38,980 bases of DNA from Candidatus Bipolaricaulota bacterium (lineage in GTDB: Bacteria > Bipolaricaulota > Bipolaricaulia > Bipolaricaulales > Bipolaricaulaceae). The stretch lies in the NCBI GenBank assembly GCA_937921255.1, contig CAKZSO010000059.1, positions 1-38,980 of the forward strand. The letters are read 5' to 3'. Positions within the stretch are counted from its first letter, which is position 1, and every line of letters begins with the position of its first letter. This document shows, in pieces, positions 23,857 to 31,734 of this stretch. The translations under genes were made by a program, and so were the position numbers. The notes beneath the pieces are model-generated. The model was given only the letters and a program-made list of their open reading frames with translations, had not been told where the DNA came from and made no database searches.

Positions 23857-24714
23857 ATGAACCGACACCCGACGGCAACCGTAATCGTAGCCGGGTTCGC
23901 ACTGGCCGGAAGCCGGATGTGGACGGGCGGGGGGAGGGCACAGGTGCGCGACGGGTTCTTCGCTGGGCGACCAGGCCCTCGAACCCTACCGCGAACGGTC
24001 TCGCGGGGCTAGCGGTGGAGGGTGGATCGACGTCTGCAACTTCCAGAACTACGGCGTCGCCCGGCCCACCGGCACGATCGGGGTCGAGGGCTACCGCACC
24101 GGCGAAGACATCCTGCGCCGGATGCGGGACGTGCGCAAGCGGTTCGGGTACGGGGACCGCCCGATCGGGGTGAGCGAGACGTCCACGTTTCTGGCCGGGT
24201 GGGCGACGTCGTTCAACCGGAGGAGGAGCAGGCGGCCGAACCCGTCAAGCGGTTCGTTCTCCTCGCGCAGCTCGGGTCGCCAAGGTCTTCTGGACCTTCG
24301 TCACCGAGCCCAGGCGAGGGGACGGGCGAGGGTTCGACCAGGCGGGCCTCGTCTGCGACGGGTTCGGGCCGTCCGACCGGGACGCGGGGGTGAAGAAAGG
24401 GCGTTCTTCGCCTACCAGCACCTCATCGCCCGGCGGCGGGGCGCTGGCCCAACGGGGATGCACACGGAGCAGGGGTCACCGTAGCTCGGTTCTTTCGCGA
24501 CGGGGCTACCGTAACCGTCCTCTGGCAGGACCCCTGGGAGAGGCAGGGCGCGGTGGGGCTGATGACACCGTCGCGGGTCGAGGTCTCCGCCATCTACAGG
24601 GCGCCTCTCCAGGAGTTCGAGGGGGTCCGCTCCCTCACCGTTCGCTCCCTCAGGCTGACGGGCGGGAGAGAGGCCGCCCGCGGAGGTTGGCGAGGGCCAC
24701 CCCCGCGATCGTAA
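23857..24714 (+). pseudogene. Decayed, multiply frameshifted glycosidase-like gene
   Basis: Protein-like segments follow each other in changing frames on the plus strand: an ATG with a signal-like start (23857, stop at 24012); WIDVCNFQNYG ... EGYRTGEDILRRMRDVRKRFGYG ... IGVSETSTFLAGW (about 24014-24217); EEEQAAEPVKRFVLLAQLG (from 24220); VAKVFWTFVTEP ... FDQAGLVCDGFG (from 24276); AFFAYQHLIARRR (from 24401, stop at 24484); VARFFRDGATVTVLWQDPWE ... VRSLTVRSLRLT (from 24481, stop at 24714). At least five frame changes plus internal stops rule out a working gene. The order of motifs suggests a TIM-barrel glycoside hydrolase-like protein with an acidic residue in SETS, then a C-terminal beta domain; the family is not certain. 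The N-terminal half of the barrel appears deleted. Its 3' end overlaps the convergent EamA gene. Confidence 0.72.
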
Positions 24715-25543
24715 CCAGACCCCCGACGAGCGAGAGCCAGCTCGGGACCTCCCGGAGCCAGATCCAAGCGATCCCGATTGCCAGCACCGGGCTTAGGTAG
24801 AGAAAGCTCGACAGCCGCGACGCCGTGGTCCGGGAGAGGCCGTACACCCACAGGACGTAGGCGAGTCCGCCCGGGAACGCACCGAGGTAGGCTACAGCAA
24901 GGATCGCTCCCGCCGGGGCCGTCCCCAGGGCTGCGAACAGCTCTGGGAGGAACACGAGCATCGGGATCGTACCCGCCCACACGACGTAGGTCGTGAACGC
25001 GAGCGCAGGGTAGCGTCCGACGTGCTTCTTCTGGAGGACGCTATACAGGCTCGCCGCCACGGCAGCGAGCAGGATCACGAGGGCCCCGGGTTCCACCCGA
25101 AGCTCCCGGCCCTCCCCCAGGGTGATGAGGGCGATCCCCCCGAAGCCGAGGAAGATCCCGGCCCACGCCCACCGGCCAAGCGCCTCCTTGAGGAGAAGCC
25201 GCGCCAAGAGTGCGGTGATCATGGGCGCCGACGAGATGAGGAGGCTCGCCGCGCCAGCGGTCACCGTCTGGGACCCGTAGTTGAGGCAGAGGTGGTAGAT
25301 CGTGATCCCGAGGACCCCCAGGGAAAGAATGGTCGGGAGGTCCCGTCGCTCGGGCCGCGGAAGCCCTCGCGCCGCGCTCAGCGCCCCGAGCGTTGCCGAA
25401 GAGAACAGGAACCGGAGAAGGGCGAGGGCGCCAGGGGAGAAGGTCGGCAGGGCGCTCCGGATCGCGGCAAACGCCGACGCCCACATCACGAGCATCGCCG
25501 CCACCGCGAGGGGAAGCCGAACGTCCCTCCGGGGACCGCGCAT
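24650..25543 (-). CDS. EamA/DMT-family transporter
   Basis: 297 residues with ten predicted membrane helices arranged as two EamA repeats (about 10-140 and 150-285). Typical features are WASAFAAIRSA in helix 1, ALALLRFLFS, LNYGSQTVTAGAASLLISSAPMITALLARLLLKEALGRWAWAGIFLGFGGIALI at the end of repeat 1 (spread over about 50 residues), and LYLSPVLAIGIAWIWLREVP in repeat 2. Such proteins export or import metabolites; the substrate is not predictable. The ATG at 25543 immediately follows the TAG of the GreA-N gene, so it is co-transcribed with it and the transaldolase. Confidence 0.9.
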   Translation of the reverse strand: MRGPRRDVRLPLAVAAMLVMWASAFAAIRSALPTFSPGALALLRFLFSSATLGALSAARGLPRPERRDLPTILSLGVLGITIYHLCLNYGSQTVTAGAASLLISSAPMITALLARLLLKEALGRWAWAGIFLGFGGIALITLGEGRELRVEPGALVILLAAVAASLYSVLQKKHVGRYPALAFTTYVVWAGTIPMLVFLPELFAALGTAPAGAILAVAYLGAFPGGLAYVLWVYGLSRTTASRLSSFLYLSPVLAIGIAWIWLREVPSWLSLVGGLVTIAGVALANLRGRPLSRPSA

Positions 25544-25792
25544 CTAGTCGATGACCCTCACCCCGCGGAGAAGGCGTTCCAGCTCCGCGATCCGGTTTTC
25601 GACGAACCCCTGCTCTTCCTTGGCCGCGTGGTACTCCGAGTTCTCCCGGAGGTCCCCGAGCTCCCGCGCCGCGCGCAGCCGCTCGATCACCTGGGGCCGT
25701 CGCACACGGACGAGCTCGTCAAGCTCTTTCTTGAACCGCTCGTACCCCTCGCGGGTGAGCACCTTCTCCTGGGGCTTGGGGGGAAGCTTCAT
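25544..25792 (-). CDS. Stand-alone GreA N-terminal domain protein
   Basis: 82 residues equal to the coiled-coil domain of GreA/GreB only. The match runs from LTREGYERFKKELDEL through RRPQVIERLRAARELGDLRENSEYHAAKEEQG to RIAELERLLRGVRVID, where it stops exactly at the inter-domain boundary (E. coli GreA reads VIDVTK at this point). The tip acidic residues D47 and E50 that in GreA reach through the RNA polymerase secondary channel to stimulate transcript cleavage are kept. The FKBP-like C-terminal domain, which docks GreA on polymerase, is absent. GGAGG precedes the ATG at 25792 with suitable spacing. It lies 28 nt after the transaldolase gene and directly abuts the EamA gene. It is either a free-standing regulator of RNA polymerase or a gene cut by a deletion. 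Confidence 0.85.
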   Translation of the reverse strand: MKLPPKPQEKVLTREGYERFKKELDELVRVRRPQVIERLRAARELGDLRENSEYHAAKEEQGFVENRIAELERLLRGVRVID

Positions 25793-25820
25793 CCGTCCTC
25801 CATCGTTCTCGGGGTTCGGC

Positions 25821-26462
25821 TCAGGCCGAGGGGACCTGCTGCCAGTCCCTGAGGAACCGAGCGATCCCCGCATCGGTGAGGGGGTGCCCGAACAGCTTCT
25901 TCAGGACATCGTAGGGAACCGTGGCGATCGGTGCCCCGAGGAGGGCGGCCTGGAGGACGTGCCCCGGGTGGCGGACGCTCGCCACGATGACCTCGGTCCG
26001 GAATTCGTACTGGCCGTACACGGTGAGGATCTCGTTTACGACGGCCATCCCGTCCCCACCCGCGTCGTCAATCCGTCCCACGAAGGGGGAGACGTAGGTC
26101 GCCCCGCACTTGGCGGCAAGCAACGCTTGGTTCGCGGAGAAGACGAGGGTCACGTTGGTCGTGATCCCGTCCCGCGACAGGACCTGGACCGCCTGCATCC
26201 CGGCCTCGGTCATCGGAATCTTGACCACCACGTTCGCGGCGACCGCCGCGAGCTCCCGCGCCTCGCGGACCATCCCGTCCCGATCGAGGGAGATGACCTC
26301 CGCCGACACCGGTCCCTTCACGATCGCGCAGATCTCCCGCAGGACGTCGCGGAACGGCCGCCCCTCCCGGGCGACGAGCGAGGGGTTCGTCGTCACCCCG
26401 TCCACAAGCCAGGCGAGCTCCCGGATCTCCGCCACGTTCGCTGTGTCGAGGTAGAGCTTCAT
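25821..26462 (-). CDS. tal: Transaldolase (small, fructose-6-phosphate aldolase-like subfamily)
   Basis: 213 residues, the size of the TalC/MipB/FSA group. [14 protein letters not shown] start, [11 protein letters not shown], the Schiff-base lysine in [46 protein letters not shown] (over about 35 residues) and [14 protein letters not shown]. It moves a dihydroxyacetone unit in the non-oxidative pentose phosphate pathway, or acts as F6P aldolase; the two activities are not separable by eye, though the Phe in TLVFSANQ is more usual in transaldolases. No Shine-Dalgarno site; a -10 box lies 7 nt upstream of the ATG at 26462. First gene of tal-greA-N-EamA. Confidence 0.93.
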   Translation of the reverse strand: MKLYLDTANVAEIRELAWLVDGVTTNPSLVAREGRPFRDVLREICAIVKGPVSAEVISLDRDGMVREARELAAVAANVVVKIPMTEAGMQAVQVLSRDGITTNVTLVFSANQALLAAKCGATYVSPFVGRIDDAGGDGMAVVNEILTVYGQYEFRTEVIVASVRHPGHVLQAALLGAPIATVPYDVLKKLFGHPLTDAGIARFLRDWQQVPSA

Positions 26463-26469
26463 CGCCCTG

Positions 26470-26498
26470 AGTCTAGCCGGCCCCCGCCCCCCTGGCCA
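26470..26498 (-). promoter_or_regulatory. Leaderless-type promoter of the transaldolase operon
   Basis: Minus strand TGGCCA (26498-26493), 17 nt, TAGACT (26475-26470), then 7 nt to the ATG. The -35 match is weak (4 of 6); the -10 is fair. Confidence 0.5.
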
Positions 26499-26525
26499 CG
26501 GTTCGCCGGGGGGAGGCGGTTCGAC

Positions 26526-26531
26526 TAGAAT
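26526..26531 (+). promoter_or_regulatory. -10 element of the lemA operon
   Basis: TAGAAT 19 nt before the lemA ATG. The region about 18 nt upstream (TTCGCC) is a poor -35. The leader contains GAGGAGG. Confidence 0.45.
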
Positions 26532-26550
26532 GCATTCCGAGGAGGCAGCC

Positions 26551-27108
26551 ATGATCGGATGGATCATCCTAGGGGTCTTCGTACTCCTGTTCCTGTGGAT
26601 CGCCGGCACGTACAACAAGCTCGTCCGGCTTGGGGTCCGGGCCGAGGAGGCGTGGCGGGGGATCGACACCCTCCTCCGCAAGCGGTTCGACCTCATCCCG
26701 AACCTGGTGGAGACGGTGAAGGGGTACGCGGGCCACGAGCGGGAGGTGTTCGAGCGGGTGACCGAGGCCCGTTCGGCCTCGATGAAGGCGCGGACACCGA
26801 AGGAACAGGCCGAGGCGGACAACGTCCTCGCCGGAACCCTCAAGTCGCTGTTCGCGGTGGTCGAGAACTATCCCCAGCTGAAGGCGAACGAGAACTTCAC
26901 CTCGCTCCAGAAGTCGCTCGAGGGGCTGGAAGAGGAGATCGCCCGCTCCCGTCGCTACTACAACGCCGTGGTGCGGGATCTGAACACCGCGATCAAGGTG
27001 TTCCCCCAGAACCTGATCGCGAACCTGTTCCGGATCCAGGAGCGGGAGTTCTACATGCTTCCCTCGGAGACGATGGGCGAGCCCCCGAAGGTGGACTTCA
27101 GCCGATGA
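26551..27108 (+). CDS. lemA: LemA family protein
   Basis: 185 residues. One N-terminal membrane helix (about 3-21), then the long helical bundle of LemA with its signatures: [43 protein letters not shown] (over about 43 residues), [54 protein letters not shown] (over about 46 residues) and [10 protein letters not shown]. The role of LemA is not established; it occurs widely next to DUF2207/TPM-type membrane proteins and is thought to be an envelope component. GGAGG sits 6 nt before the ATG. ATGA overlap with the next gene. Confidence 0.95.
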   Translation: MIGWIILGVFVLLFLWIAGTYNKLVRLGVRAEEAWRGIDTLLRKRFDLIPNLVETVKGYAGHEREVFERVTEARSASMKARTPKEQAEADNVLAGTLKSLFAVVENYPQLKANENFTSLQKSLEGLEEEIARSRRYYNAVVRDLNTAIKVFPQNLIANLFRIQEREFYMLPSETMGEPPKVDFSR

Positions 27109-28778
27109 ACCGGCTCGCCCTCGCGCTCATCATCCTGTGCTCCGTCCTTGGCGCCGGGCAGGAGATCCGCGACTACCTCGTGCGGACCGAGATCCGAGAG
27201 GACGGGACCGTCGCCGTCCGTGAGGACATCGGGGTGTTCTTCACCGCCTCGCGACGAGGCATCTTCCGCGAGATCCCGATCTCGTACCGCCTCCCCACCG
27301 GGGAGACGTACCGGCTGCGGGTGACGGTGGACGAGGTCTTGGCGAACGGCCGCTCCGTGCCGTACCGACAGTACACGGAAGGGAGGAACCTCGTCCTCCA
27401 GATCGGGGACCCCGACCGCACGGTGACGGGTCTGGTGACGTACACGGTCCGCTACCGGGTGCTGCGGGCCCTGCGCCGGTACGAGGGAGAGGTCGAGCTC
27501 TACTGGAACGCGATCGGAACGGACTGGGCAATGCCCATCGCCCACGCCCGGGTCGAGATCAGCGTTCCGCCGGGGGTCGCGCCCACCCAAGTTCGAGCCC
27601 TGGGGTTCCGCGGGCCGTATGGGTCCACCGACCCGTTGGAGCTGGGGTGGGAAGACGGCCTCCTCGGGGGTGAGGCGGAGACCCTCCGGCCCGGGGAGGG
27701 AATCACGGTTGTCGTGCGGGTCCCGCAAGGCGCGGTCGCTCTCCCTGGGGCGTGGCAGGGGTTCCTGTGGTTCCTCCAGGACAACCTCTACGCCGGGATC
27801 CCGATCCTGGTGTTTCTCGGGATGTTCGCCCTGTGGTGGGCCCGGGGGCGCGATCCGAAGGTGGGGTCGGTGGCCCCAGAGTACAAGCCGATCGAGGGAC
27901 TGGGCCCGGCGGAAGCCGGGGTCCTCCTCGACAACCGCGCCGACCCCCGCGACTTCGCCGCGGGGATCCTGTCCTTGGCCACGAAGGGCCACCTCGTGAT
28001 CCGGGAGATCTGGACGGATGAGCGGGCCCGCGAGCCGGACGACTTCGAGCTCGTGGCCGCCGAGAGCAAGACGCCCCTCACCCCCTACGAGAAGGCCCTT
28101 CGCGAGGCCCTCCTCGGCGGGGCGGAGCGCCGGAAGATCTCGGACCTCAAGTACAAGCTGTACGACAAGATGCCCGGGCTCAAGGCCCGGCTGTACCTGG
28201 ACCTCACCGAGGACGGGTACTACGTGGGGAACCCCGACCACGTCCGGGGGGCTTACTACGGGCTTGGGATCGGGTTCCTCGTCCTCGCCGGTTTCCTCGC
28301 CTACTTCACCGGGTCCCTGTACCTCGGGCTGACCCTCGGGGCGTCGGGCCTCATCGTGCTCGGTTTCGCCCCGTTCATGCCCAAGCGGACAGGGAAGGGG
28401 ATCGAGGCCCTGAGGCTCGTCCTGGGCCTCCAGGAGTACATCCGCCGCGCCGAGGTGGACCGGATCGAGTTCGCCTCCCGGGAGAAGCACTTCGACGAGC
28501 TCCTCCCGTACGCGATGGCCCTCGGCCTGACCGAGCTGTGGACGAAGAAGTTCGAAGGGCTGCTCACCAAGGCTCCAGACTGGTACCAGGGCCGGTTCCC
28601 CACGTTCGCCCCGTACTGGTTCGGGATGCGGTTGGTGGCCCTTCAAAACAGCGCCTACAGTGCGGCCACCGCGGCGCCGCGCCAGACCCGAAGCGGGGGG
28701 TGGAGCGGCGGCTCAGGGTTCGGCGGCCGCGGGTTCTCCGGCGGCGGGATGGGGGGAGGGGGAGGGCGCTCGTGGTGA
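27105..28778 (+). CDS. DUF2207 domain membrane protein
   Basis: 557 residues. A signal peptide (1-17), the extracytoplasmic DUF2207 beta domain (about 20-215; YLVRTEIREDGTVAVREDIGVFF, RGIFREIPISYR, LYWNAIGTDWAMPI), a membrane helix (about 228-246), a cytosolic segment with a winged-helix-like part (FAAGILSLATKGHLVIRE), two further helices (about 384-425), and a Gly/Ser-rich tail ending GGGGGRSW. This Gly-rich end is typical of the family. The function is unknown; the recurrent neighbour is LemA, as here. ATGA coupling to lemA upstream; the second LemA-like gene begins 4 nt after its stop. Confidence 0.92.
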   Translation: MNRLALALIILCSVLGAGQEIRDYLVRTEIREDGTVAVREDIGVFFTASRRGIFREIPISYRLPTGETYRLRVTVDEVLANGRSVPYRQYTEGRNLVLQIGDPDRTVTGLVTYTVRYRVLRALRRYEGEVELYWNAIGTDWAMPIAHARVEISVPPGVAPTQVRALGFRGPYGSTDPLELGWEDGLLGGEAETLRPGEGITVVVRVPQGAVALPGAWQGFLWFLQDNLYAGIPILVFLGMFALWWARGRDPKVGSVAPEYKPIEGLGPAEAGVLLDNRADPRDFAAGILSLATKGHLVIREIWTDERAREPDDFELVAAESKTPLTPYEKALREALLGGAERRKISDLKYKLYDKMPGLKARLYLDLTEDGYYVGNPDHVRGAYYGLGIGFLVLAGFLAYFTGSLYLGLTLGASGLIVLGFAPFMPKRTGKGIEALRLVLGLQEYIRRAEVDRIEFASREKHFDELLPYAMALGLTELWTKKFEGLLTKAPDWYQGRFPTFAPYWFGMRLVALQNSAYSAATAAPRQTRSGGWSGGSGFGGRGFSGGGMGGGGGRSW

Positions 28779-28782
28779 TACG

Positions 28783-29337
28783 ATGAACGTCCCTTCCTGG
28801 ATCGCCATTGCCCTCCTCGCCACGGTTGCGGTCGTCTTCCTCTGGCAGAGGCGGGCCCAGCGGCTGGCCCGCGGCCGGGACCGGGTGAACACGGCGTGGC
28901 AAGAGCTTGAAAAGGCCCTTGCCGAGCGGGTAGCGGCCCTGGAGGAGATGCACGCCGCCCTCGAGCGGGCGGGGTACGTCCCCGAGGCGCGGCCCCGGCT
29001 TCGGGACGCGGTGGAGGCGCTCCGGTCGGCCCAGGGGCCGCGGGCCCGTGCCGAGGCCGACGCGGCGGTGGAGGCGGTGCTGATCGCGGTCTACCGAGGC
29101 CTCCCCCGCGAGCGGATCGAAACGATCCGCACCGCCCAGAACCGCCTCGCCCAGGCCGACGAGGAGCGGGACATCGCCCGGACCCAGTACAACGACCTCT
29201 CGCTCAGCCTGGGCCTCCTCCTCCGGCGGTGGGGGTACCGCTCGATCGCCCGCCGCCGCGGGATCGTCGCCCCCGAGCCGTTCCTCCTGCCGGGCGAAGA
29301 AGCGGACTACGTGCGGCGGCACTTCGGCCACGTCTAG
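28783..29337 (+). CDS. Second LemA-like protein (diverged paralogue)
   Basis: 184 residues with the LemA layout: an N-terminal membrane helix (about 5-21) and a helical bundle beginning with NTAWQELEKALAERVAALEEM, where canonical LemA reads E-E-A-W-x-x-I-D-T-L-L-x-x-R-x-D-L-I-P-N-L. The NPY/NEN segment is replaced by a Gln/Asn-containing helix (RTAQNRLAQADEERDIARTQYNDL) and the C-terminus has FLLPGEEADYVRRHF. Probably a paralogue of the LemA encoded two genes upstream, diverged to a different partner. The ribosome site is weak (GGTGAT), consistent with coupling to the DUF2207 gene. Confidence 0.78.
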   Translation: MNVPSWIAIALLATVAVVFLWQRRAQRLARGRDRVNTAWQELEKALAERVAALEEMHAALERAGYVPEARPRLRDAVEALRSAQGPRARAEADAAVEAVLIAVYRGLPRERIETIRTAQNRLAQADEERDIARTQYNDLSLSLGLLLRRWGYRSIARRRGIVAPEPFLLPGEEADYVRRHFGHV

Positions 29338-29344
29338 CGGGTCG

Positions 29345-29372
29345 TTGACGACCGCTACCGGACGAGTATAGT
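29345..29372 (+). promoter_or_regulatory. Promoter of the polar amino-acid transporter operon
   Basis: TTGACG (29345-29350), 16 nt, TATAGT (29367-29372). The leader of about 29 nt ends with GGAGGT. It is the strongest-looking promoter of the window. Confidence 0.75.
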
Positions 29373-29407
29373 CAAGGCGATTTCACACTCTTCTGGAGGT
29401 GGCAGGG

Positions 29408-30253
29408 ATGAAGAACGTGGGTGTGGCTCTCCTGATCGCAGTTCTCCTCGCTGGCGGTGTGGCTGCGGCTCAGCCCAAGTACGTCGTCTTGTCGGACATC
29501 GCGTGGGCACCGTTTGAGTGGGTGTCCGAGAAGGGCGCCTACCTCGGGTTCGACCTCGACGTAATGCGCGCGATCGCGATCCTCGAGGGGTTCGAGATCG
29601 AAATCCGAGACACGCCGTTTGACTCGATCATCCCAGCGATCATCGCCGGCCGCGGGGACATCGGGGCTTCGGGGTTCACGATCACCGACGAGCGCGCGCT
29701 GGTGGTCAGCTTCTCGGAAGCCTACTGGAATTCCAACCAGGCGGTTGTGGTTCGTGCCGGATCGGGCCTCGATCTGGAGAAGATCGTCTCCCCGGGACGG
29801 ATCCTCGGTGCCCAGCGCGGCACGACCGGGTCGTTCTGGATCGAGGATGAGTGGGTACCGCTCGGCGTAACCCTCGTCGAGTACGAGACCTACCCCGAGG
29901 CGATCCTCGACCTCCTCGCCGGACGAATCGACGCCGTCGTTCAGGACGTGGACCCCTCCAAGATGGCCGTCCTCCAGTACAAGGGCCAGATCGAGATCGC
30001 CGCCATTGTGGACACTGGCGAGCAGTTCGGCTTCCTGGTCGCCAAGGGAGACCCGAAGGGGATCTTGCCGAAGATTGAGAGCGGTGTCGCCGAGCTAAAG
30101 CGAACGGGGGCCTGGGACCTCCTCATCGAGGCCTACTTTGGCCCCGCCTTGGGCGCGATCGAGGCCGCGTGGGAGAAGTGCATCCCGATCCTCCTCGTGG
30201 AGCGGGACCCCCTGCGGTACGCCCAGTGTCTGGTCGCTGAGCTCAAGCCGTAG
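29408..30253 (+). CDS. Polar amino-acid ABC transporter substrate-binding protein
   Basis: 281 residues. Signal peptide (1-21, cut near AAA-Q; no lipobox), then a type II periplasmic binding fold of family 3: APFEWVSEKGAYLGFDLDVMRAIA, FDSIIPAIIAGRGDIGASGFTITDERALVVSFSEAYW (over about 37 residues), GAQRGTTGSFWIEDE and the hinge YPEAILDLLAGRIDAVVQD. The C-terminus has an extra stretch with two cysteines (WEKCIPIL, YAQCLVAE) that could form a disulfide. The ligand is a polar amino acid; which one cannot be read. GGAGGT is 7 nt before the ATG at 29408. Followed by a hairpin and then the transporter genes. Confidence 0.92.
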   Translation: MKNVGVALLIAVLLAGGVAAAQPKYVVLSDIAWAPFEWVSEKGAYLGFDLDVMRAIAILEGFEIEIRDTPFDSIIPAIIAGRGDIGASGFTITDERALVVSFSEAYWNSNQAVVVRAGSGLDLEKIVSPGRILGAQRGTTGSFWIEDEWVPLGVTLVEYETYPEAILDLLAGRIDAVVQDVDPSKMAVLQYKGQIEIAAIVDTGEQFGFLVAKGDPKGILPKIESGVAELKRTGAWDLLIEAYFGPALGAIEAAWEKCIPILLVERDPLRYAQCLVAELKP

Positions 30254-30263
30254 TCACGGAACC

Positions 30264-30297
30264 GGGGAGGGGCCCAAGGCCCCTCCCCGCCTTCTTT
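30264..30297 (+). terminator. Intra-operon hairpin terminator/attenuator
   Basis: An 11-bp perfect stem (30264-30274 with 30278-30288), 3-nt loop CAA, followed by CTTCTTT. It sits between the binding-protein gene and its permease. The interrupted T tract suggests partial termination, giving more binding protein than membrane components, as is usual for such operons. Confidence 0.75.
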
Positions 30298-30303
30298 ACT
30301 CCG

Positions 30304-30981
30304 TTGAACCTCAGCGCATGGACTGAGATCGCGCCGCACATCCCGGTCCTTCTGCGGGGCATTCTCGTCAACATCGAGCTTCTCCTGGGCCTGATCTCGC
30401 TCGGCCTCGGGGTGGGCGTGGTCACGGCGCTCGTCGAGGTGTACGGCCCCCGGCCGCTCGGCTGGGCCGCCGGTGCCTACACGTGGTTCTTCCGTGGGGT
30501 GCCGGAGATCGTCCTTCTGTTCCTATTCTACTTCGGGTTGTCGCAGTTTGGGGTGCCGGTGTCCGCCTTCTTCGCCGCCGTGCTCGCCTTGGGGCTCCGC
30601 TCGTCGGCCTACCAGGCCCAAATCTTCCGTGGGGCACTCCAGTCCATCCCCCACGGGCAGATGATGGCCGCCCGAGCGCTGGGCTTGGGCCGCGTGAAGG
30701 CCATCGCTTACGTGATCCTCCCCCAAGCGCTGCGGCTGTCGCTGGCTGGGTGGTCGAACGAGTTCTCGTCGGTGCTCAAGGACACCACGCTGGCTTGGGG
30801 AATCGGGGTCGTCGAGGTCATGCGCCAGGCGAGCTACATCCGGGCCCGGAACTTCACGCTCACGCTCCCGATCTACATCACCGTCGCACTGATGTTCCTG
30901 GTGCTCACCTACGTCGGGAACGTCGCGATCGGGCTCGCGGAACGACGGCTGCGGGTTCCGGGTCTGGAAGGGCGGAGGTAA
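30304..30981 (+). CDS. Polar amino-acid ABC transporter permease (first)
   Basis: 225 residues, HisM/GlnP family with about five membrane helices. The permease consensus GALQSIPHGQMMAARALGLGRVKAIAYVILPQALRLSLAGWSNEF (over about 45 residues) carries the EAA-type loop contacting the ATPase. The start is a TTG at 30304; the ATG slightly downstream is out of frame. There is no Shine-Dalgarno site, and the start lies 7 nt after the attenuator T tract, so translation may be poor or depend on readthrough structure. Forms a heterodimer with the second permease encoded at 31731-32426. Confidence 0.9.
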   Translation: MNLSAWTEIAPHIPVLLRGILVNIELLLGLISLGLGVGVVTALVEVYGPRPLGWAAGAYTWFFRGVPEIVLLFLFYFGLSQFGVPVSAFFAAVLALGLRSSAYQAQIFRGALQSIPHGQMMAARALGLGRVKAIAYVILPQALRLSLAGWSNEFSSVLKDTTLAWGIGVVEVMRQASYIRARNFTLTLPIYITVALMFLVLTYVGNVAIGLAERRLRVPGLEGRR

Positions 30982-30984
30982 CCG

Positions 30985-31734
30985 ATGGCGCTGCTTCGGG
31001 TGGAGAACCTGCACAAGCGGTACGGGCACGAGGAGGTCTTGAAAGGCGTCACGCTGACCCAGGAGGCGGGGGAGACGAAGGTCGTGATCGGCCCCTCGGG
31101 AACGGGCAAATCCACCCTCCTGAGGTGCATCAACCGGCTGACTGAACCGGACCAGGGGCAGGTGTGGCTCGAGGACCTGGAGATCACCTCCCGCCGGTCG
31201 GACATCAACCAGATCCGCGCCAAGATAGGATTCGTCTTCCAGGACTTCAACCTGTTCACCCACCTCACGGCGCTGGACAACGTCCGGTTGGGCCTCACCA
31301 AGGTGCGGCGGATGCCCCGCGCCGCGGCCACCGACCGGGCGATGGCCGAGCTCGACCGGGTGGGGCTTGCCGCGAAGGCCGGCGCTTACCCCGCTCAGCT
31401 ATCGGGCGGCCAACAGCAGCGGGTGTCGATCGCCCGTGCCCTGGCCATGGACCCGAAGCTCATCCTGTTCGATGAGCCCACGAGCGCCCTCGACCCCGAG
31501 CTGATCGGGGAGGTTCTGTCGGTGATGATCCAGCTCGCCCGAGACGGGATGACGATGATCGTGGTCACCCACGAGATGGGGTTCGCGCGGAGCGTGGCCG
31601 ATGAGATCGTGTTCATGGAGGGCGGGGTCGTCGTCGAGCAGGGCCCCCCAGAGCAGATGTTCCGCTCCCCCCAGATCCCCCGGACTGGCGAGTTCCTGCG
31701 CAAGATCAGCGAGCTGTACGGGGAGTCTTCGTGA
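30985..31734 (+). CDS. glnQ: Polar amino-acid ABC transporter ATP-binding protein
   Basis: 249 residues, GlnQ/HisP subfamily. Walker A GPSGTGKST, Q-loop FQDFNLFTHLTALDNV, signature QLSGGQQQRVSIARALAMDP, Walker B LILFDEPTSALDPE, and the H-loop VVTHEMGFARSVAD. It energises the two flanking permeases. GGAGG precedes the ATG at 30985 with good spacing. Its stop overlaps the second permease's GTG start (GTGA). Confidence 0.95.
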   Translation: MALLRVENLHKRYGHEEVLKGVTLTQEAGETKVVIGPSGTGKSTLLRCINRLTEPDQGQVWLEDLEITSRRSDINQIRAKIGFVFQDFNLFTHLTALDNVRLGLTKVRRMPRAAATDRAMAELDRVGLAAKAGAYPAQLSGGQQQRVSIARALAMDPKLILFDEPTSALDPELIGEVLSVMIQLARDGMTMIVVTHEMGFARSVADEIVFMEGGVVVEQGPPEQMFRSPQIPRTGEFLRKISELYGESS

